Positions 57,660-64,000 of a DNA stretch of 64,000 nt are shown here, in pieces. The stretch is taken from NCBI GenBank assembly GCA_002483265.1, contig DLHO01000015.1, positions 1 to 64,000 on the forward strand, in the 5' to 3' direction. The notes under the pieces were generated by a model. It was not told the DNA's origin, ran no database searches, and was given only the letters and a program-made list of their open reading frames with translations. The translations under genes and the position numbers were made by a program. This stretch comes from Flavobacteriales bacterium UBA7666 (GTDB taxonomy: Bacteria; Bacteroidota; Bacteroidia; Flavobacteriales_D; Crocinitomicaceae). Every line of letters begins with the position of its first letter. Position 1 is the stretch's first letter.

Positions 57660-57738
57660 CGTAATTCGTAATTATTTGAACTTTATCCTCATTTTTAACC
57701 TGCTCAACCAAATTATTCCCCCTTTGGTCAAAAATTGG

Positions 57739-57768
57739 TTGGCTTCTGTGACCATTCTGTTATTTTTG
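57739..57768 (+). promoter_or_regulatory. Promoter of the DUF6702/M1 peptidase operon
   Basis: TTG at 57739-57741, 19 bases, TATTTTTG at 57761-57768; both exact. Predicted start near 57773 and a 13-base leader. Confidence 0.65.
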
Positions 57769-57785
57769 CGGTAACATTCTACTTT

Positions 57786-58286
57786 ATGAAGAAACTCCTT
57801 GCAGTCTTTGCATTTTTTTCTGTCTTGTTTTCAGCGAGTGCGCACGAGTATTATTTTGCTTTTGGTGAAGTGGAATACAACGAGTCGAGCAAAAAACTGG
57901 AGATCAGCTTAGAAGTGAACACGCATGACTTAGAGTTCGACATGAAGAAATCGGGAATTGTTCTGGATAAGCACATCGAAGATCAAGTAAAGGATGCAGT
58001 TTTCAAAAAGCAATTGGAAGTGTATTTAAACCAAGGATTTAAAATTACGAATGGCGATCTGGCTCTTTCATTAACATTGATCGGATTCGATGTTTCACCC
58101 AATGGATTATTGTATGCTTATATGGAAAGCGCTCCAATTGAATTGGAACCCCAATTGACCTTTTGCTTTAAGTTACTCATGGAATCCTTTCCCAATCAAC
58201 AAAACAAGATTACGTTCATTCGAAATAAAGAAAAACAAACAGCTGTATTTTTGCCCGCTAAACCTACAGAAGTCATAACCCTGTAA
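57786..58286 (+). CDS. DUF6702 family exported protein
   Basis: A 166-residue protein with a signal peptide (LLAVFAFFSVLFSASA, cut before HEYYF). The mature part HEYYFAFGEVEYNESSKKLEISLEVNTHDLEFDMKKSGIVLD and LYLNQGFKITNG-like region match DUF6702, a Bacteroidota family whose genes often precede an M1 aminopeptidase gene, as here. It ends two bases before the ATG of that gene. Probably periplasmic or surface-bound; biochemical role unknown. ATG 57786 fits the promoter; codons upstream lie before the transcript start. Confidence 0.82.
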   Translation: MKKLLAVFAFFSVLFSASAHEYYFAFGEVEYNESSKKLEISLEVNTHDLEFDMKKSGIVLDKHIEDQVKDAVFKKQLEVYLNQGFKITNGDLALSLTLIGFDVSPNGLLYAYMESAPIELEPQLTFCFKLLMESFPNQQNKITFIRNKEKQTAVFLPAKPTEVITL

Positions 58287-58288
58287 TT

Positions 58289-60601
58289 ATGAAAAAAATT
58301 GCTTTAAATCCGCCGCAGTGGATCCTCTCTTTCTCAATTGTTCTTTCGGCTTTAAGCGTTTCGGGACAAACTAAATTTGCCCAATTGGACATGGAACTTC
58401 CAACTCCAAACGAGTACCGCACTGCGGCCGGAGCTCCGGGGCATGGATATTATCAGCAAAAAGCAGATTATAAGATGAATCTGACTTTGGATGATACAAA
58501 ACAAACCATTCGTGGTGAGGAAGTCATCACATATACTAATAACTCCCCGGATGTATTGGAATATTTGTGGCTGCAATTGGATCAGAATATTTTCAAACCG
58601 GATTCTGATAGCAAACTAATCGCTGTGGAGAAAATGGAAGATTTCCAATCAATCAAAGACGTCGAGCGCAAATTGATGACTTTTGAAGGTGGATTCAATA
58701 TTGAAATGGTTGCTACGGTAAACGGAGAAAAAATGCATTATGCAATCAATAAAACGATGATGCGAATCGATCCCGCAAAACCTTTGGGACCAAAACAAAG
58801 CATTTCATTCAAGATCAAATGGTGGTATAACATCAACGATCGTATGAAATTTGGCGGAAGATCAGGTTACGAATACTTTGAGAAAGACAATAATTACCTC
58901 TATACAATCGCACAATTCTTCCCAAGAATGTGTGTTTACAATGATGTAGAAGGCTGGCAAAACAAGCAGTTCTTAGGAAAAGGAGAATTTACACTTCCAT
59001 TCGGAGATTACGATGTTTCAATTACTGTTCCTTCAGATCACATTGTTGCCGGAACGGGTGAATTGCAAAATGGTACTTCTGTAATGACAGGAGAACAAAA
59101 ACAACGTATGGAGAAAGCTAAATCCTCCAATACTCCGGTTTTGATCGTTACTCAGGCAGAAGCTGAAAATGCAGAAAAGAATAAAGCTACAAGTACTAAA
59201 ACATGGACGTTCAAAGCGAAAAACGTACGCGATTTTGCTTTTGCTACTTCCCGTAAATTCATGTGGGATGCACAAAATACGGTTGTAAAAGGAAAAAACA
59301 TCTTGTGTATGTCGTTCTATCCGAAAGAAGGAAATCCACTTTGGGAACGTTATTCCACGAAATTAGTCGCTCATACCATTCAAACTTATTCAAAATACAC
59401 GATCGATTATCCTTATCCGGTGGCGATTTCCGTTCACTCCAATCAAATCGGGATGGAATATCCAATGATTTGTTTCAATGGCGGAAGACCAAATGAAGAC
59501 GGAACGTATTCGGAACAAACGAAATATGGAATGTGGGGAGTAATCATCCATGAAGTAGGACATAACTTTTTCCCGATGATCATCAATTCCGACGAGCGTC
59601 AATGGTCGTGGATGGATGAAGGATTGAATACATTTGTTCAATACCTTACGGAACAAGAATGGGAACGAGGTTATCCTTCCAGAAGAGGTCCGGCAGCTAT
59701 GATCACAGATTACATGCGCGGCGATCAAAAATTCATTTCTCCGATCATGACCAATTCCGAATCAATTTGGCAATTTGGAAACAATGCCTACGGAAAACCG
59801 GCTACTGCATTGAATATTTTGCGTGAAACAGTGATGGGAAGAGAATTGTTCGATTTCGCTTTCAAAACCTATTGCGAGCGTTGGAAATTCAAACACCCTA
59901 CTCCTGCAGATTTGTTCCGTACCATGGAAGATGCATCCGGAGTGGATTTGGATTGGTTCTGGAGAGGCTGGTTCTACACAACAGAATACGTTGACATTTC
60001 ATTGGATTATGTAAAGCAGTTTGAATTAAACTCCAACAATCCGGAAGTTGAAAAAGCAGAAAACAAAAAAACGGACGATTCAAAACCTCAGTTTATTGGT
60101 GATATCCGCAACAAAGAATCCATCAAACAAACGGTCAATGAAAAAGACACGGCAATTGATGATTTCTATGCGAAAAGAGATATTTACAAGGTGGATCGTT
60201 TGGATAAAAAAGAATACGATGATTTTCAGGCAAAATTGACTCCGGAACAAAAGAAATTACTGAATTCTAAAAAGCAATTCTACGAGTTGTCTTTCACGAA
60301 TAAAGGTGGTTTGGTAACTCCGTTGATCGTTCAGGCTACGTTTGAAGATGGTTCGACCCAGGAAATGCGCATTCCGGCAGAGATTTGGAGAATGGACGAC
60401 ATCACCGTTACAAAAGTCCTGATCTTTGATAAGCCCGTAGCTTCATTCCAATTGGATCCGTTTCTGGAGACAGCAGATTGCGATGTGAATAACAACTCCT
60501 TCCCTCCTGCTTCAAAACCAACGAGATTTCAGTTGTTCCAGCAAAAACAAGGGAACGAAAATCCGATGCAGCGCCAGAAGCGTTTGGAGAGTGGGAATTA
60601 A
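58289..60601 (+). CDS. M1 family metallopeptidase
   Basis: A 770-residue zinc aminopeptidase-like enzyme with a signal peptide (about 1-24, ending VSGQ). The N-terminal saddle domain is at about 40-240 (YKMNLTLDDTKQTIRGEEVITYTNNSPDVLEYLWLQLDQN). The catalytic domain carries HEVGH at 421-425 and the third zinc ligand Glu444 in WSWMDEG (HExxH-18-E). A long Lys/Glu-rich stretch with KKTDDSKP is at about 580-650, and a beta domain at the end. The usual GxMEN is replaced by QIGMEYP, as in other Bacteroidota members. Acts in periplasm or outside; translationally close to the DUF6702 gene (2 bases). Confidence 0.92.
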   Translation: MKKIALNPPQWILSFSIVLSALSVSGQTKFAQLDMELPTPNEYRTAAGAPGHGYYQQKADYKMNLTLDDTKQTIRGEEVITYTNNSPDVLEYLWLQLDQNIFKPDSDSKLIAVEKMEDFQSIKDVERKLMTFEGGFNIEMVATVNGEKMHYAINKTMMRIDPAKPLGPKQSISFKIKWWYNINDRMKFGGRSGYEYFEKDNNYLYTIAQFFPRMCVYNDVEGWQNKQFLGKGEFTLPFGDYDVSITVPSDHIVAGTGELQNGTSVMTGEQKQRMEKAKSSNTPVLIVTQAEAENAEKNKATSTKTWTFKAKNVRDFAFATSRKFMWDAQNTVVKGKNILCMSFYPKEGNPLWERYSTKLVAHTIQTYSKYTIDYPYPVAISVHSNQIGMEYPMICFNGGRPNEDGTYSEQTKYGMWGVIIHEVGHNFFPMIINSDERQWSWMDEGLNTFVQYLTEQEWERGYPSRRGPAAMITDYMRGDQKFISPIMTNSESIWQFGNNAYGKPATALNILRETVMGRELFDFAFKTYCERWKFKHPTPADLFRTMEDASGVDLDWFWRGWFYTTEYVDISLDYVKQFELNSNNPEVEKAENKKTDDSKPQFIGDIRNKESIKQTVNEKDTAIDDFYAKRDIYKVDRLDKKEYDDFQAKLTPEQKKLLNSKKQFYELSFTNKGGLVTPLIVQATFEDGSTQEMRIPAEIWRMDDITVTKVLIFDKPVASFQLDPFLETADCDVNNNSFPPASKPTRFQLFQQKQGNENPMQRQKRLESGN

Positions 60602-60623
60602 GGAGTGAATAATTTTTGAAACA

Positions 60624-60794
60624 TTGAACTCTTTAAACCTTTCAACCTCCTCGGATTGGTCCAAAGGCGAAGAAACGCTTAGCACTTCTCCGTCTGTAAT
60701 TTCCGCAATCCCATGGCCGATTCTAATTCTAATGGGAATTGTTCTGATTGGCATGCTCTATGTACTTTGGAAATCAAATCGGGACAAGAAGTGA
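60624..60794 (+). CDS. Small single-TM protein, TTG start (56 aa)
   Basis: An open frame from TTG 60624 to TGA 60794 encodes 56 residues. A polar Ser/Thr-rich N-terminus (NSLNLSTSSDWSKGEETLSTSP) leads into one strong TM (IPWPILILMGIVLIGMLYVLW) with a positive tail KSNRDKK, the layout of a type I/II single-pass mini-protein. It fills the gap between the M1 peptidase and flavin reductase genes: 22 bases after the one, 4 bases before the other. No ATG is available in frame upstream of the TM. Plausible but unproven. Confidence 0.45.
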   Translation: MNSLNLSTSSDWSKGEETLSTSPSVISAIPWPILILMGIVLIGMLYVLWKSNRDKK

Positions 60795-60798
60795 TCTA

Positions 60799-61329
60799 AT
60801 GAAAACAATCTTCGCAATCATAGGAAGCGCAAGTGAAAATTCCAGCAATCAACGGTTGATTGAATTTCTTGCTGACCAAACCGGGAATGATCTGAAATGG
60901 ATCGTTTTCAATGAACTCAAAAGCCTTCCCCATTTTGATCCGGAATTGTCTGTAAACAATCCGCCAAAAGAAGTCATAGCTTTTAGAAAGCAAATTGAAC
61001 AAGCAGACGCAGTCATAATTTGCACTCCAGAATACGTATTCAGTATTCCTTCCGGATTGAAGAATGCAATTGAATGGTGTGTTTCAACCACTGTTTTCTC
61101 AGAAAAACCCTGCGGATTAATTACAGCTTCCGCTCAGGGAGAAAAAGGTCACGAAGAATTGCAGTTGATCATGAAAACACTGATGGCAAAATTCACACAT
61201 GAAACCACGCTTTTAATTTCCGGCGTAAAAGGAAAAATAGCAAAATCCGGAGAAATTGATCCGGATACCACATCTGTTTTGAAAACATTTATCGATTCAT
61301 GTCTGAGTTTGTTGAATAACGAATCCTAA
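60799..61329 (+). CDS. NADPH-dependent FMN reductase family protein
   Basis: A 176-residue flavodoxin-fold oxidoreductase. FAIIGSASENSSNQRLIEFL holds the FMN phosphate loop (GSxxxxSxNxxL). ADAVIICTPEYVFSIPSGLKNAIEWC is the conserved PEYxxSxPxxLKNAIEW segment, and PCGLITASAQGEKGHEEL follows. It uses NAD(P)H to reduce FMN or quinone/azo substrates; the natural substrate is unknown. ATG 60799 is chosen because it follows the small TM gene and starts right at the fold; an in-frame extension to 60748 has no support. Confidence 0.85.
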   Translation: MKTIFAIIGSASENSSNQRLIEFLADQTGNDLKWIVFNELKSLPHFDPELSVNNPPKEVIAFRKQIEQADAVIICTPEYVFSIPSGLKNAIEWCVSTTVFSEKPCGLITASAQGEKGHEELQLIMKTLMAKFTHETTLLISGVKGKIAKSGEIDPDTTSVLKTFIDSCLSLLNNES

Positions 61330-61737
61330 TGATCTATTGAATTTAACAGTCTTAATTTAAGGAGATTGTAAAGGATTAATTAGCTGAATATTTCGTCTCC
61401 GAATAGCGTTAATAAATGGTGGATAGAAATTGATTTTAACTAAAAAATAAACAATAAATCTGAAGGTTCGGATCTCTTTTAGACTCCTATATTATTATCA
61501 AAAATTGATCCAAATATTTTTTTGAAGAAGCAATTTAAAAGTAACAACACATTCAAATCGCTTGACACTCAATTGCCACCATCATTTTAACAATTGCGGA
61601 TTGTTAGAAAATTAATATGCGCTAAGATTCAAAGAAAAACTTAAGAGATTGTTATTGATGGCTTTAAGCCTTTAAAATCACTTGCTTGTAACTTTACTTC
61701 GGTTTCGAAACCCTTATTCACTTTAAAAATTTCAGTT
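61330..61737. other. Intergenic region upstream of the lamin-tail T9SS gene
   Basis: No gene seen in 408 AT-rich bases. None of the usual repeat families is present, which is unusual for a gap of this size here. A box TAACTTTA (61689-61696, one mismatch) could be the -7 element of the next gene, giving a leader of about 37 bases. Confidence 0.45.
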
Positions 61738-63693
61738 ATGAAGAAAAGAAACAACACTTTGAAACAACTCGTTGCAACAGGTGCAATGGCATTGATTGGA
61801 TTTGTCTCGAACGGACAGATTTTAGAAACTATGGGAACTGCTGGTAGCGGCACCCAAACAATTGCAGCAAGAGAAACTGCTGGCAATTTTGCTCTAACTT
61901 CACTGACTTACACAGGAACAGCTGACATGCGTACGACTACTCCATCAACTGGCTATAGTGGCGCATCCGGAAGCTTCAACACTTTAATTCAAGCACAGGA
62001 AAATTTTGAAATGCAGGGAATTAACGCAGCTTCTTGCTTGGTAACAGATTCTATCCGATTTGGGGTTTTCAAAACAACGAATGCTTCCAATGGAATCGAC
62101 TTTTTGGTATTGGAATACAGTGCAAACAACGGAGCTACCTGGAGTTCAATCAGCTATCCGGCTTTACCAACAGGAAGTGGGACTGCAAAATGGTATTTGG
62201 TATCAGCGGCATTGCCTTCAGGTGCTCTTGTTTCCAATTTACGTATTCGTTTCCGCAGTACATTGGTTGGGACTTCGAGTTCTAATCCGCAATTTAGAGT
62301 AGATGACATTGCGACCACTTGTGGGTCAACTACTTCATGTGGAGAGCCAACAGCAACTGTTGCGGTTACAGGAACAAACATCCTTTGCGAAGGAAGCACG
62401 ATGCCACAGCTTGATGTGACTACGGATGTTACTTCACCGGCTTATCAATGGTATGACCAAAATGGAGCGATCGTTGGTGCTCAATCAGCTACATTTACTC
62501 CAACAGGTTCAGGAACTTACTACGCAATTGCAAGCAACGCAAATGGCTGTGAAGCAACTTCCGAAAAAGAATATGTATTGGTTTATCCGGAAGCAGAGTT
62601 TTGTCAAACAAGATCGCTTCAAGGATGTCCGGAAGACATTGTTCAGGCTTGTGTTATTTTAAAAGCTGAAGACCTGATTATTTCTCAATACGTTGAAGGA
62701 ACTGGATTTAATAAATACTTAGAGATTTTTAATGGTACATGTGATGATATCGATTTATCGAATTATGAACTAAGAGCTTATCACAATGGAGCGCCATTGA
62801 CAGGTTCGCCAACATACAGCATTCCACTTTCTGGAACCCTATTTATTGGGGATGTTTTTGTAATTGCACACGACTCTGCAACAGTTTGGAGCGGTACTCC
62901 TAATTTGTTCTCTCAGTACCTACAGTTCAACGGAGATGATGCATTGGTATTGTTCAAGTTGAGTACTTCAAGTGCAGTAGATATTTTTGGTTCTGTTGGA
63001 AATGATCCGGGTTCTTCTTGGAGAGATTCAGATCCTTTAAGTGCTACATTCGGATGGTCGACTGAAAACAAAACATTGATCAGAAAATTATGTGTTTATT
63101 CCGGAATCACTGCAAATCCTAATTTAGCTGGAATCAGTGGTTTCCCAACTTTGATCACAGAATGGGATACACTTACTACGAATGATGTAACAGATCTTGG
63201 GGCACATGTAATCACAGCTGCACCATATACTTTCACTGTGGCTAGCGGTGACGCATCCATCCAGTCAAGCACAAATAACTGTGTAACTTTGGAAGTTGGA
63301 TCGCTTAACTCAGTAATCAATGCAATTGGAACATTGTGCACTGTTGCTAATTGTGGAGGAAACACTTCATTTAATGTAACTATAAATGAAGATTGTCCGG
63401 AAGCAAAAGGATTAACTACCTCTAAAGCTGATGGAAATGCTTTAGAATTGTATCCTAATCCAACGACAGGTGATGCAATCGTAACTTTCACAACGAATTC
63501 AGATGAAACAGTTTCTGTTATCTTGTTCGATCTTTCAGGAAAAGAGCGTATGGTTTTGAATAATGGTTACTTAGTAAAAGGAACACATCGTTTACAAGCT
63601 GATTTATCAAAATTAGCAGCAGGAACTTACATTATTCGTGTAGCATCTGCTTCTGAAACAAAAACACTTCGTGTGGTTAAAACAGAAAAATAA
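61738..63693 (+). CDS. Large secreted protein with lamin-tail and Ig-like domains and T9SS sorting domain
   Basis: A 651-residue exported protein. Signal peptide about 1-27 (ATGAMALIGFVSNGQ). A beta-sandwich at about 30-200 is followed by a CGSTTSCGEP spacer and an Ig/PKD-like region at about 205-300 (PAYQWYDQNGAIVGAQSATFTPTGSGTYYAIASNANGCEA). A lamin tail domain is at about 315-480 (DLIISQYVEGTGFNKYLEIFNGTCDDIDLSNYELRAYHNG, DVFVIAHDSA). A T9SS type A sorting domain is at about 575-651 (LELYPNPTTGDAIVTFTTN ... AAGTYIIRVASASETKTLRVVK). Lamin-tail domains are common in extracellular nucleases and surface proteins; no nuclease motif is present here. Confidence 0.87.
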   Translation: MKKRNNTLKQLVATGAMALIGFVSNGQILETMGTAGSGTQTIAARETAGNFALTSLTYTGTADMRTTTPSTGYSGASGSFNTLIQAQENFEMQGINAASCLVTDSIRFGVFKTTNASNGIDFLVLEYSANNGATWSSISYPALPTGSGTAKWYLVSAALPSGALVSNLRIRFRSTLVGTSSSNPQFRVDDIATTCGSTTSCGEPTATVAVTGTNILCEGSTMPQLDVTTDVTSPAYQWYDQNGAIVGAQSATFTPTGSGTYYAIASNANGCEATSEKEYVLVYPEAEFCQTRSLQGCPEDIVQACVILKAEDLIISQYVEGTGFNKYLEIFNGTCDDIDLSNYELRAYHNGAPLTGSPTYSIPLSGTLFIGDVFVIAHDSATVWSGTPNLFSQYLQFNGDDALVLFKLSTSSAVDIFGSVGNDPGSSWRDSDPLSATFGWSTENKTLIRKLCVYSGITANPNLAGISGFPTLITEWDTLTTNDVTDLGAHVITAAPYTFTVASGDASIQSSTNNCVTLEVGSLNSVINAIGTLCTVANCGGNTSFNVTINEDCPEAKGLTTSKADGNALELYPNPTTGDAIVTFTTNSDETVSVILFDLSGKERMVLNNGYLVKGTHRLQADLSKLAAGTYIIRVASASETKTLRVVKTEK

Positions 63694-63717
63694 GCTGACA
63701 TAAGTTAGTTGCTATCT

Positions 63718-63752
63718 GGAAAGTCCTTTCGTTTATTCGGAAGGACTTTTCT
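63718..63752 (+). terminator. Rho-independent terminator
   Basis: Stem AAAGTCCTT / AAGGACTTT (63720-63728 with 63741-63749) with a 12-base loop and following T residues, about 27 bases after the stop of the lamin-tail gene. Confidence 0.75.
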
Positions 63753-63790
63753 AATTGAAAAGTTTAGAGGACTCCCCTTATCAATTCTCA

Positions 63791-63808
63791 TCCCGATAGC
63801 TATCGGGA
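63791..63808. repeat. 18-bp palindrome TCCCGATAGCTATCGGGA
   Basis: Fourth perfect copy, 12 bases behind the stop codon of the metallophosphoesterase gene. Confidence 0.75.
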
Positions 63809-63820
63809 CTCCATTCTGAA

Positions 63821-64000
63821 TTACTTGGTGGTGCTCCGCAATTTAATCAATGTAATCTCAGGGTAAATCCCTACTCTTCCCGGAAAACCAAGATATCCGA
63901 AACCTCGGTTCACATACAGGAATTGTTTTCCTACGTTATACAATCCTGCCCATTTTTTGTAACGAAAAGAAACCGGGCTCCACTTGATTCCAAAACGCTC
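63821..64000 (-). CDS. Metallophosphoesterase, C-terminal end (partial)
   Basis: The window ends inside this gene. The 59 visible residues are FGIKWSPVSFRYKKWAGLYNVGKQFLYVNRGFGYLGFPGRVGIYPEITLIKLRSTTK. LYVNRGFGYLGFPGRVGIYPEIT is the characteristic end of YkuE/YaeI-type calcineurin-like phosphoesterases, which are membrane-associated and may act on UDP-diacylglucosamine or similar phospho-compounds. The catalytic His/Asp residues lie outside the window. Confidence 0.75.
   Translation of the reverse strand, partial: ERFGIKWSPVSFRYKKWAGLYNVGKQFLYVNRGFGYLGFPGRVGIYPEITLIKLRSTTK

Overview
The window looks like chromosome from a member of the Bacteroidota, most likely a Flavobacteriales/Crocinitomicaceae (Fluviicola-type) bacterium. 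The inference rests on five predicted secreted proteins ending in a type IX secretion (T9SS type A) sorting domain, BatA-like, TIGR02757, DUF2807 (GIN), DUF4268 and DUF6702 family proteins, many SPII lipoproteins, the near absence of Shine-Dalgarno sequences, and promoters of the Bacteroidota form TTG-N19-21-TAnnTTTG. Genus-level placement is a guess.

Layout. 1-26 kb is ordinary chromosome: an SPFH protein, an M13 peptidase with an ElaA-type acetyltransferase, an acyl-CoA carboxylase beta subunit, pcm, a J-domain protein, an ECF sigma factor with a GIN-domain partner, trxB, a BatA-like/degenerate dihydroorotase/methyltransferase operon, lolD-ribBA, an LptF/G permease with two glycosyltransferases, and two T9SS proteins. 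About 25.9-32.7 kb is an AT-rich accessory region. It holds a two-cyclase Pycsar-like locus (XRE regulator, class III cyclase, three-TM effector, second class III cyclase; 27884-30215) and several single-gene segments of unknown function. These segments are separated by a repeat family that resembles integron attC sites. 32.7-46 kb carries T9SS proteins, a BlaI/BlaR1 pair with a clear operator, an MtfA-type peptidase, a class 3 lipase and many small lipoproteins. 46-64 kb holds a ceramidase-like membrane enzyme, a GNAT, an AI-2E transporter, a Dph6-like/aminotransferase/rhomboid cluster, an L,D-transpeptidase, rpe, the SRP RNA, a TalC-type aldolase, an M1 aminopeptidase, a flavin reductase, a large T9SS lamin-tail protein and the end of a metallophosphoesterase.

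How things work together. The best candidate system is the Pycsar-like locus: two different nucleotide cyclases bracket one membrane effector, behind an XRE gene whose promoter and the divergent promoter share GTTTAAAC-type operators. The SRP RNA 5' end calibrates the promoter-to-start distance. By that ruler, pcm, the XRE gene, blaI and one T9SS gene are predicted to make leaderless mRNAs. Intergenic DNA is unusually full of palindromic repeat families (at least five), some with compensating changes that keep the hairpins. No tRNA, rRNA, CRISPR array, transposase or integrase gene was seen.
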